Source of the DNA: Pseudomonadota bacterium
GTDB lineage: Bacteria > Pseudomonadota > Alphaproteobacteria > Thalassobaculales > Thalassobaculaceae
Assembly (NCBI GenBank): GCA_027623845.1
Contig: JAQBUJ010000245.1
Coordinates: forward strand, 1-5,639
Reading direction: 5' to 3'
DNA length: 5,639 bases
In this document: piece after piece, positions 1-4,754 of the stretch
Layout of the letters: each line of letters starts with the position of its first letter
Numbering within the stretch: the stretch's first letter is position 1
The notes under the pieces: generated by a model
Databases searched by the model: none
The model's input: the letters and a program-made list of their open reading frames with translations, nothing else
Told to the model about the DNA's origin: nothing
Translations under genes and position numbers: made by a program

Positions 1-910
1 CCGTCACCGATAATTTTCGCGTCATCTCACACCAGGGATTTCGGGTTCTGGAGTGACCCTGGTATAGCGTGGCGTCCAAGAACAAAAAGAGCCTACCACC
101 CGTCGTCCGATCCGAGGGATCCACCGCTGGCATCCAAGAATTCTGCAAGGGGATAGGCGTAGAGTACCCCGACATCGTCGCGGCATCCCGGCGGATGAGA
201 AAACGGGAGTTTGAAGCCTGTTTGGACCGGTTGATCCTAGACATTATTGAACTGAAGATCGGTTATAGCGCCTTGGTGATTGTCACGAACAAGGCGAACC
301 CAACGCCGCGACAACGTGGTTCGACGTTAACCCTCTCGCCCCCAAATCCCCTATTCGGATCTACGGCCCAGGGGCCTCTTCCGGATCTCGAGGCGTGTGG
401 GATGACCTGATGATGGAAGGCGGATGTCGCCACCTACCGCAGGTCCGCGAGATTTTCGGTGCCAAGGAACGGGTCAAGTTATGCACCACCACCCGAGAGG
501 GTGATTATTATGTCAGTGTCCCAGAGCCGTATTATGAAAATGCCGTCAAAAGAATGACCGATGACGGCCAACCCTCCCTCGCGATTGTGCCCTACAATTA
601 CTATGAGGCGAACAGGGACACGTTGGAACTGTTGACGGTCGAGGGGATCACGCCATCCATGGAAGCCATTGCCAGCGAAAAATATCACCTCGCCAACCCT
701 TTGTATTATTACGTAAAGCGAGCCCATATGCGGGATAGCGAAGGTTTTGGCGTCGTACGTGGCTTGCACGAATTCATTGGCGAGTTGATGGACGACGAAA
801 ACATCGGCCCAGGCGGTCGGTTGGTCGAACTGGGCCTGGCGCCGCTTCCAAAAGCCATGCGCGCCGAGGAACAAGACGATGCCATCCATCTGAAAAGATT
901 CTCCAAATGA
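1..910 (+). pseudogene. pstS: Degenerate PstS-type phosphate-binding protein gene, 5' end outside window
   Basis: This is the remnant of a periplasmic phosphate-binding protein of the PstS/PBP-like superfamily, which delivers phosphate to the PstCAB ABC transporter. The family's landmarks are all present but lie in different frames. Positions 38-64 in frame 2 give I-S-G-S-G-V-T, the N-terminal ligand loop. Positions 63-293 in frame 3 give a 'PVVRSEGST' stretch, 'FCKGIGVEYPDI', 'ASRRM' and 'ELKIGYSALVIVTNK'. Positions about 293-910 in frame 2 give 'TTWFDVNP', 'IRIYGPGASSGSR' (family form YGPPPTSGTR), 'MEGGC', 'NPLYYYVKRAH' and the terminal 'GLAPLP'. Between VTNK and TTW roughly 30 codons expected in the family (the LT-x-K-x-x-F-LALA segment) are missing. 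There are therefore at least two frame changes, near 60 and near 293, plus an out-of-frame deletion. A further frame change before 38 is possible, because frame 2 has a stop at 11. The 395-910 part is an uninterrupted 171-codon frame from a GTG and could in principle still be translated, but without the N-terminal lobe it would not bind ligand. Sequencing errors in a draft assembly are the alternative explanation for the frame changes, but not for the missing segment. Confidence 0.8.
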
Positions 911-966
911 GCGCGCGGCGAAGCCCCATGCGTTCCAGGGGAGACATGGGTTCGGAGAGTCAGGCC

Positions 967-1830
967 ATGACGTTCAAGTTTCCGCAGACTTCACTGATCG
1001 CGACGGCGGTGGTCCTAGGCCTCACGATTTTTAATGGCGGGCAAACCGCCTCCGCTCAGTCTAACGCGGTGTTGCAATCCAATAACGTGGCGAACCAACG
1101 AGCCACCGCGGTCGCCGACGTCGCATGGAGCTTCGCCGACGGCATGGGCTCCACTTTGACGGAAACGGCGACGGGGACCTGGCAATCCATCGATAGCTAT
1201 TCAACCTCCCTACAGCGGTCGGTTACCGAGACTTGGGATGAAAGCATCGCGCCTACACTTTCCAAGGCGACCCAAACCATTGCGTTAGCCGCGGACGACT
1301 CGGGCAACGGAGTATCCAGTCCAACTGTTAGCGAAGCACTAGGCGATGGCTGGCGGTACATTAAAGACTTGTTCGACCGCTCCACCGAAGTCGCCGCGCC
1401 ATCGAACTCATCCGATTGGCTCGCGCAACTGAACGATGACCACGAGACCGGGTTTTGGACTCTTCTGGCCGACGCGGGCTATAAACTCAAGGTTATCGAT
1501 ACGACCATCGGTATAATTCCCGAAGTTACATTTAAATACGCCTATGGACGCGAACTCTCCGAGGCAGACAAGGCATGGTTGGAGCGCAAACTGGACGTCT
1601 TGGCGCGCCAGGAGAGCGGTCCAATCGCGGCCCTGCGTCGTGCGATCATTCACGGCATTCTCGAGGGCAATGAAACCGATGGATTTTTCATCGATACGGT
1701 AAAAATATCCCTGCTTCCGCTGCCGCAAGCCCAATTTTCTCTGTCGCCGACCAACGCGCCGATGCCGGAGGGTCTCGACAAAATCTATCGAGCCGTGATC
1801 GGCAAGCAACAGCGCGCTCGTAGCAACTGA
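967..1830 (+). CDS. Exported protein of unknown function (287 aa)
   Basis: I do not recognise the family. The protein starts with a good Sec signal peptide: a short basic start (MTFKFPQ), a hydrophobic core at residues 9-22 and a likely cut after A-S-A at residue 30, so it should be periplasmic or outer-membrane associated. Residues 31-155 are rich in Ser, Thr, Ala and Asp and look poorly ordered or weakly helical. Residues about 160-260 look like a compact folded domain, with 'FWTLLADAGYKLK', 'TTIGIIPEV' and 'ELSEADKAWLERKL' in order, then a helix-rich stretch and a short basic end. There is no lipobox and no membrane helix after the signal. The ATG at 967 is chosen because GGAGAG (954-959) lies 7 nt upstream and the signal peptide begins right there. 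An in-frame ATG at 907 overlaps the stop of the pstS-like remnant as ATGA, but it would put 20 hydrophilic residues before the signal. The gene follows the pstS-like remnant on the same strand, so the two may once have shared a transcript. Confidence 0.75.
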   Translation: MTFKFPQTSLIATAVVLGLTIFNGGQTASAQSNAVLQSNNVANQRATAVADVAWSFADGMGSTLTETATGTWQSIDSYSTSLQRSVTETWDESIAPTLSKATQTIALAADDSGNGVSSPTVSEALGDGWRYIKDLFDRSTEVAAPSNSSDWLAQLNDDHETGFWTLLADAGYKLKVIDTTIGIIPEVTFKYAYGRELSEADKAWLERKLDVLARQESGPIAALRRAIIHGILEGNETDGFFIDTVKISLLPLPQAQFSLSPTNAPMPEGLDKIYRAVIGKQQRARSN

Positions 1831-1959
1831 CGAAGAGCGACCTTATGTGCGTCCCTGTATGGGCGCGGCAGCCACGGTAAATATCGGAAAATCCGACTGC
1901 TTGGTTCAGTTGGATAGTCCGATGCGGAAGCATGGTTCGTACTGGGGGCCCGATAATCG

Positions 1960-2529
1960 ATGAAAACGCCGCGTGTACCCCTGCCAAAAGCGCATCCCTA
2001 CTCCCTCTCGATGACCGCGAATTGGGTTGAGAGGTTGATCGGGCCGGGACTACTGCTGTCGTTTCTGCTATTCATCTCGGGCTTGATCATACCGGTCGCG
2101 TCGGTCGACAAATTACTGTTTTTCACCGGCAGCTATTCGATCCTCGCGTTCATCCACGAGTTGTTTGGGCAAGGTAATTACGTAATTGGTTCCGCGATCA
2201 CGGTATTTTCGGTGATCTTTCCACTATTGAAGCTCTTCCAAGCGGCCCGCCTTTGGTGGTTCATTGACTACCGATCCGTCCGGATCACCACGGCTCTGAG
2301 CCGCCTGGAAATGCTTGGAAAATGGTCAATGATGGACGTCTTCGTGGTCGCTATCGGAATCGTCGTCGCGACCTCGACGCAACTGGCCAACATGACGCCT
2401 CGAATTGGAATATACCTTTTCGGGATGTCGGTCCTCGTGGGGATGCTCGCGGTAGGACAGATGGAGCGGTTGGCCCGGCGGATCACCGATGCGGCCAAGA
2501 AGAGCCAAGACGTGTCCACGGTTCGTTAA
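1960..2529 (+). CDS. PqiA-family inner-membrane protein, single domain
   Basis: This 189-aa membrane protein has four predicted helices at about residues 27-48, 74-97, 122-142 and 149-167. It matches one domain of the paraquat-inducible protein A (PqiA/LetA) family. The signature pieces are 'FPLLKLFQ' at residues 87-94, at the end of the second helix, and 'LGKWSMMDVFVVA' at residues 119-131, leading into the third. A loop of about 25 residues after the first helix (VDKLLFFTGSYSI...) corresponds to the short periplasmic segment of family members. Classical PqiA has two such domains and Cys-x-x-Cys zinc-binding motifs. This protein has one domain and no cysteine pair. In other bacteria PqiA/LetA proteins partner with MCE-domain proteins (PqiB/LetB) in lipid transport across the envelope, but no MCE gene is in the window, so that role is only inferred. 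The ATG at 1960 has a GGGGG run 11 nt upstream (1944-1948), a weak ribosome site. ATG 2011, giving a 172-aa form that keeps all helices, is an alternative start. Confidence 0.82.
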   Translation: MKTPRVPLPKAHPYSLSMTANWVERLIGPGLLLSFLLFISGLIIPVASVDKLLFFTGSYSILAFIHELFGQGNYVIGSAITVFSVIFPLLKLFQAARLWWFIDYRSVRITTALSRLEMLGKWSMMDVFVVAIGIVVATSTQLANMTPRIGIYLFGMSVLVGMLAVGQMERLARRITDAAKKSQDVSTVR

Positions 2530-2584
2530 TTCCAGCAACAAGCTTTCAAGAAAAGCTGAATTCACGCCCAGTATAAAGCCGGCA

Positions 2585-2995
2585 CTAGATGTTGTTGACG
2601 TGCTTTACGCCGGTAAAACGGTACGAGGCATGGGGGTAAGAGACACCGGTCGCCATCATGGTACCAAGCGCGACCAGGATCACCATGGTCACATGAGAAT
2701 TCTCGGTGGAGATGATCTCATAACTGAACAGCCCATAGCCAATGACGCCAAAAAATACCAACGCCATGAGAACACCTACAACCGTTAACGCACGGAAACC
2801 GTATGAAATTATAAATCCATTCCCGGAAAACAGAAGCGCCCCAACCGCGATCTTGGCCAACCACCAACCATCCACCTCACCAACCCAGTGAATATATGAA
2901 TACCCACTGGGATTGTATGTGGCGAAAACAAGAAATAGGCAGACGATCCATCGGATGATGAAGCTCGACAGGTCGAATTTATGACTTGGTTCCAT
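2585..2995 (-). CDS. DUF6524-type small membrane protein (136 aa)
   Basis: This is a small integral membrane protein with four predicted helices at about residues 10-25, 45-65, 69-90 and 102-119. Its N-terminal pattern 'RWIVCLFLVFATYNPSGYS' followed by 'IHW' is the hallmark I associate with DUF6524, an uncharacterised family of about 130-140 aa seen mainly in alphaproteobacteria. Its function is unknown. The ATG at 2995 is preferred: the stop of a 33-codon ORF (2998-3000) is only 2 nt upstream (TGA-GG-ATG), which fits translational coupling. An in-frame TTG at 3010 would add five residues and overlap that ORF. The gene converges with the PqiA-family gene, whose stop lies 55 nt away. It is the last gene of a minus-strand string whose 5' part was replaced by the insertion sequence, so its present promoter is unclear; transcription out of the insertion sequence, which is read in the same direction, is one possibility. 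The family assignment is from memory of the motif pattern. Confidence 0.78.
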   Translation of the reverse strand: MEPSHKFDLSSFIIRWIVCLFLVFATYNPSGYSYIHWVGEVDGWWLAKIAVGALLFSGNGFIISYGFRALTVVGVLMALVFFGVIGYGLFSYEIISTENSHVTMVILVALGTMMATGVSYPHASYRFTGVKHVNNI

Positions 2996-2997
2996 CC

Positions 2998-3099
2998 TCA
3001 AGCCCGACAATTTTCCGTTGATCGCGTGGCGGCGCTTATATCAACCATGCCGGCCCCCACGAAGAACAGTACCACGATTGAAATAGAAGGCCATTTCAT
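2998..3099 (-). CDS. Small ORF, 33 aa, probable signal peptide or membrane-anchored peptide
   Basis: The sequence shows ATG at 3099 and TGA at 3000-2998. The peptide is MKWPSISIVVLFFVGAG followed by MVDISAATRSTENCRA: a lysine near the start, a hydrophobic run of about 13 residues, then a polar tail with one cysteine. It reads like a signal peptide with a very short mature part, or a single-pass membrane peptide. Its start lies 2 nt after the stop of the truncated upstream gene (TAA-CT-ATG), and its stop lies 2 nt before the DUF6524 start (TGA-GG-ATG). This exact fit into an otherwise empty gap is the main support. No strong Shine-Dalgarno sequence is visible, so translation would depend on coupling. 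It could instead be the remains of a longer gene, or chance. Confidence 0.42.
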   Translation of the reverse strand: MKWPSISIVVLFFVGAGMVDISAATRSTENCRA

Positions 3100-3101
3100 A
3101 G

Positions 3102-3354
3102 TTACAACGAAGACGACTCTCGCAGCCGAACCACGAGATCGATGCCAAAAGGTGTTCGATCGCTATCCATCGCTACGTTGGCGGCATTATAGGCCGTGTC
3201 TACCTGGTTTTCCAACTGAGCCACGAGGCGCTGATTCAAGGCCCCCCGTACCGTATCGATCGACGCTTTCAACGTTGCTTCAAGACTGTCTCGGTTCAAC
3301 CCCTCGTCAATTTCATTAACGACGAAATCGAACGCCCAATGATATGCCAAGAAC
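3102..3354 (-). pseudogene. 3' remainder of an unknown gene truncated by the IS3-family element
   Basis: An open frame enters from the insertion sequence at 3354 and runs to TAA at 3104-3102, leaving 83 codons of genuine chromosomal sequence. The peptide (from '...AYHWAFDFVVNEIDEGLNR') has the mixed amphipathic composition and ordinary codon use of a real protein: a helical stretch 'DSLEATLKASIDTVRGALNQ', then 'AQLENQVDTAYNAANVAMD', and a basic end. I do not recognise the family. The frame has no credible start of its own: the first candidate, TTG 3350, has no ribosome site, and the frame continues open into the IS terminal repeat. The gene has therefore lost its 5' part. It is the upstream member of the minus-strand string with the 33-codon ORF and the DUF6524 gene. 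Confidence 0.62.
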
Positions 3355-3408
3355 TGAGGTGGTCCCGCTTCGTTGAACAGCTCGGCGGCTTTGCTAAGGT
3401 GTATTCCG
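3355..3408. repeat. Left terminal inverted repeat of the IS3 element (distal to orfA)
   Basis: The repeat has two blocks: TGAGGTGGTCCCG (3355-3367) and TAAGGTGTATTCC (3395-3407), both perfectly inverted at the right end. They are separated by 27 nt here but by 18 nt at the right end. A GAACAG/GGACAG hexamer is at the same offset from the outer block at both ends, so the length difference of 9 nt lies just inside it. These blocks are the likely transposase binding sites. Confidence 0.85.
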
Positions 3409-3436
3409 GTTGCTGATCATGCCGCCAGAATCCCAT

Positions 3437-4333
3437 TCATTTGTATCCTCTTCTGCTGCTGTTGGTCCTGTGGTCAAGCTTATCCATCATATCCACGGGT
3501 CGGCCGTCGCGATACGCTTCGGCCGGCGTTCGCGCGCCGAGCGCGGAATGCGGCCGTTCGGTATTGTAGAAGTCGATCCACGCGCCGATGATCCGCTCGG
3601 CCTGGAAGCCATCGATCAGCTCATGCAGATAGACAGCCTCGTATTTGAGTGACCGCCAGAGCCGTTCGATAAAGATATTGTCCATGCAGCGGCCACGACC
3701 GTCCATCGAGATCGCCACGCCGGACTCCCGGAGCACGCCGGTGAACGCGGCGCTGGTGAACTGGCTACCCTGATCGGTGTTGAAGATCCCGGGAGAACCG
3801 TATCGGTCAATCGCTTCTTTCAGTGCCTCGACGCAAAACCCAGCATCCATGGTGTTCGAGAGCCGCCAGGCCAACACATGGCGGGTCGCCCAATCCATGA
3901 TCGCCACCAGATACAGGAACCCGCGCTGGACCGGAATGTAGGTAATGTCGGCGCACCAGACCTGATCGGGACGATCAACCGTCAGCCCCCCGAGCAGATA
4001 CGGATAGATCCGATGCGCTGGATGCGGCGTGCTGGTTCTCGGCGCCTGATAGATCGCCGCCAGGCCCATCAGCCGCATCAGGCGGCGCACCCGATGGCGA
4101 CCGACGGGGATGCCATCGCGACGCAGGTGGCGGACCATCTGGCGCGAGCCGTAAAATGGATACTTCAGGAACAGCTCGTCGATCCGACACATCAGCCCCA
4201 ATGTCTCGGGGCTCTCCCGCCTTGGCGCATAATAGAACGACGACCGACTGATCGATAGCAACCGGCACTGATGGCTCAAACTCAGCTCGGGATGCTCGCG
4301 CCTGATCATCGTCTTGCGCTCTCCCCGGCTCAT
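3437..4333 (-). CDS. IS3-family transposase OrfB, rve integrase domain (298 aa)
   Basis: OrfB is the catalytic part of the transposase, normally made as the OrfAB fusion by -1 frameshifting. Residues 1-110 include the HTH_21-like segment ('YPFYGSRQMVRHLRRDG', 'RVRRLMRLMGL'). Residues about 120-275 are the retroviral-integrase (rve) fold. The catalytic triad is complete: D129 in 'VWCADITYIP', D187 in 'FNTDQGSQFT' and E223 in 'NIFIERLWRSLKYE', with 35 residues between the second Asp and the Glu (DD35E). The closing 'WIDFYNTERPHSALG' is also typical. The length is normal for the family. The ATG at 4333 overlaps the orfA stop; the open frame extends upstream to the slippery site, as needed for fusion. 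No frame break or missing catalytic residue is visible, so the enzyme should be functional. Confidence 0.95.
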   Translation of the reverse strand: MSRGERKTMIRREHPELSLSHQCRLLSISRSSFYYAPRRESPETLGLMCRIDELFLKYPFYGSRQMVRHLRRDGIPVGRHRVRRLMRLMGLAAIYQAPRTSTPHPAHRIYPYLLGGLTVDRPDQVWCADITYIPVQRGFLYLVAIMDWATRHVLAWRLSNTMDAGFCVEALKEAIDRYGSPGIFNTDQGSQFTSAAFTGVLRESGVAISMDGRGRCMDNIFIERLWRSLKYEAVYLHELIDGFQAERIIGAWIDFYNTERPHSALGARTPAEAYRDGRPVDMMDKLDHRTNSSRRGYK

Positions 4334-4611
4334 CGCTTGAGCCCGCGTGCCAAAAAATCCCGTTCCACCGTCAGCTGGCCGATCTTGGCGTGCAGGTCGT
4401 GAACCTCCGCGTCGTGATCCCGCGACGCCTGTTCGGCCCCATTCGAGAACACCGTCCCCAAACCCTCCATCGCCTGGCGCTTCCACGTGCCCACCTGGTT
4501 CGGATGCACCTTGTGGCGCGATGCGAGCTCTTGGATCGTCCTGTCGCCGCGTAGCGCTTCCAGCGCCACCTTGGCCTTGAAATCAGCCGTGAACCGGCGT
4601 CGTGTCGTCAT
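4330..4611 (-). CDS. IS3-family transposase OrfA (93 aa, helix-turn-helix)
   Basis: OrfA is the DNA-binding subunit of the IS3 transposase. Residues 1-50 (MTTRRRFTADFKAKVALEAL..., then 'TIQELASRHKVHPNQV' and 'TWKRQ') are the HTH_Tnp_1 type helix-turn-helix that recognises the terminal repeats. Residues about 62-90 have a heptad-like pattern of hydrophobic residues (V, L, I, L, V, L) typical of the OrfA leucine zipper. ATG 4611 is chosen because GGAGG (4624-4620) is 8 nt upstream; an in-frame TTG at 4629 would place the start before that ribosome site. The stop overlaps the orfB ATG as ATGA. Near the 3' end the TTTTTTG slippery site lets part of the ribosomes shift by -1 into orfB, making OrfAB, the active transposase. 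OrfA alone usually regulates transposition in this family. Confidence 0.93.
   Translation of the reverse strand: MTTRRRFTADFKAKVALEALRGDRTIQELASRHKVHPNQVGTWKRQAMEGLGTVFSNGAEQASRDHDAEVHDLHAKIGQLTVERDFLARGLKR
4351..4357 (-). promoter_or_regulatory. Programmed -1 frameshift slippery heptamer (T TTT TTG)
   Basis: On the minus strand the orfA frame reads GAT TTT TTG. The heptamer T-TTT-TTG fits the X-XXY-YYZ rule, and a -1 slip leads directly into the orfB frame (TTT TTT GGC ACG). It sits six codons before the orfA stop. Production of the OrfAB fusion is inferred from the known mechanism of IS3-family elements; I did not identify a stimulatory downstream structure. Confidence 0.8.
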
Positions 4612-4619
4612 CTCGTATT

Positions 4620-4624
4620 CCTCC
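4620..4624 (-). promoter_or_regulatory. Ribosome binding site of orfA
   Basis: GGAGG on the minus strand, 8 nt before ATG 4611. It decides the start of orfA against the upstream TTG at 4629. The same GGAGG is kept in the neighbouring IS-end relic (4683-4687), but there it no longer has a start codon behind it. Confidence 0.75.
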
Positions 4625-4634
4625 GTCAAACGAT

Positions 4635-4678
4635 GGAATACACCTTAAGCGACTGTCCGATTTTCCGGGACCACCTCA
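4635..4678. repeat. Right terminal inverted repeat of the IS3 element (proximal to orfA)
   Basis: Read on the minus strand it begins TGAGGTGGTCCCG, followed by an 18-nt spacer with GGACAG, then TAAGGTGTATTCC. It lies just upstream of the orfA Shine-Dalgarno sequence and so probably also overlaps the transposase promoter. Confidence 0.85.
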
Positions 4679-4741
4679 TATCCCTCCGCTATACGGTGGA
4701 ATACACCTTAACCAACTGTCCGGTTTTCCAGGACCAGCTCA
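4679..4741. mobile_element. 63-bp relic of the right end of an older, related IS3 element
   Basis: This stretch aligns without gaps to 4616-4678, the right end of the complete element, with 10 mismatches in 63 positions (84% identity). It keeps the end (TGAGCTGGTCCTGG on the minus strand), the GGACAG hexamer, the block TAAGGTGTATTCC exactly, and the GGAGG ribosome site. It stops where orfA's start codon would follow, and there the complete element's end begins. The divergence excludes a recent simple duplication and points to a second, related element that lost everything but its end. Its outer boundary at 4741 is the first base of the next gene's Shine-Dalgarno sequence. Confidence 0.82.
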
Positions 4742-4748
4742 GGAGGAG
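4741..4748 (+). promoter_or_regulatory. Ribosome binding site of the FecR-domain gene
   Basis: AGGAGGAG, a near-perfect Shine-Dalgarno sequence, lies 6 nt before ATG 4755, with a second in-frame ATG directly after it at 4758. The first A is also the last base of the IS-end relic, so the native leader upstream of the ribosome site has been replaced by IS-derived DNA. I see no convincing -35/-10 pair reading rightwards in 4612-4740. Confidence 0.8.
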
Positions 4749-4754
4749 CGAATA

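Larger units (their letters stand above)
3355..4678 (-). mobile_element. Complete IS3-family insertion sequence, 1324 bp
   Basis: The element is bounded by TGAGGTGGTCCCG at 3355-3367 and its exact inverse at 4666-4678. A second matching 13-bp block (TAAGGTGTATTCC, 3395-3407) is inverted at 4635-4647. It carries overlapping orfA and orfB on the minus strand with a T6G slippery site, the standard IS3 arrangement, and its length is typical of the family. Both reading frames look intact, so it may be active. I cannot name the subgroup with certainty. The flanks do not match (GAAC on the left, TATC on the right), so there is no 3- or 4-bp target duplication; this suggests a deletion or recombination next to the element after insertion. 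Its right end abuts a second, diverged copy of the same kind of end. Confidence 0.9.

Noticed and set aside
479..889. A long open frame on the minus strand opposite the pstS-like remnant (about 136 codons)
   Set aside because: The plus strand here carries clear PstS motifs; the minus frame has no recognisable domain or ribosome site and is an antisense shadow.
907..966. ATG at 907 as the start of the exported protein, overlapping the previous stop as ATGA
   Set aside because: It would add 20 polar, basic residues in front of a clear signal peptide. ATG 967 has its own GGAGAG at good distance.
1408..1809. Minus-strand open frame of about 133 codons opposite the exported protein gene
   Set aside because: It is shadow coding opposite a gene with a signal peptide and ribosome site; there is no domain and no start signal.
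1884..1896. Small palindrome TCGGA-AAA-TCCGA in the 129-bp gap before the PqiA-family gene
   Set aside because: The stem is only 5 bp and no T run or promoter pair is near it, so I cannot support a terminator or operator. The gap holds no other clear signal.
2541..2557. Hairpin AGCTTT-CAAGA-AAAGCT between the convergent PqiA and DUF6524 genes
   Set aside because: The stem is 6 bp and AT-rich with no following T run on either strand; it is too weak to call a terminator, although the position would suit one.
2489..2788. Plus-strand frame running through the PqiA gene end and opposite the DUF6524 gene
   Set aside because: It overlaps two convincing membrane-protein genes, its composition is unlike a protein, and no ribosome site is present.
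3878..4258. Plus-strand frame of 126 codons inside the IS
   Set aside because: It lies opposite the rve domain of OrfB, whose catalytic motifs are certain; this is an antisense shadow.
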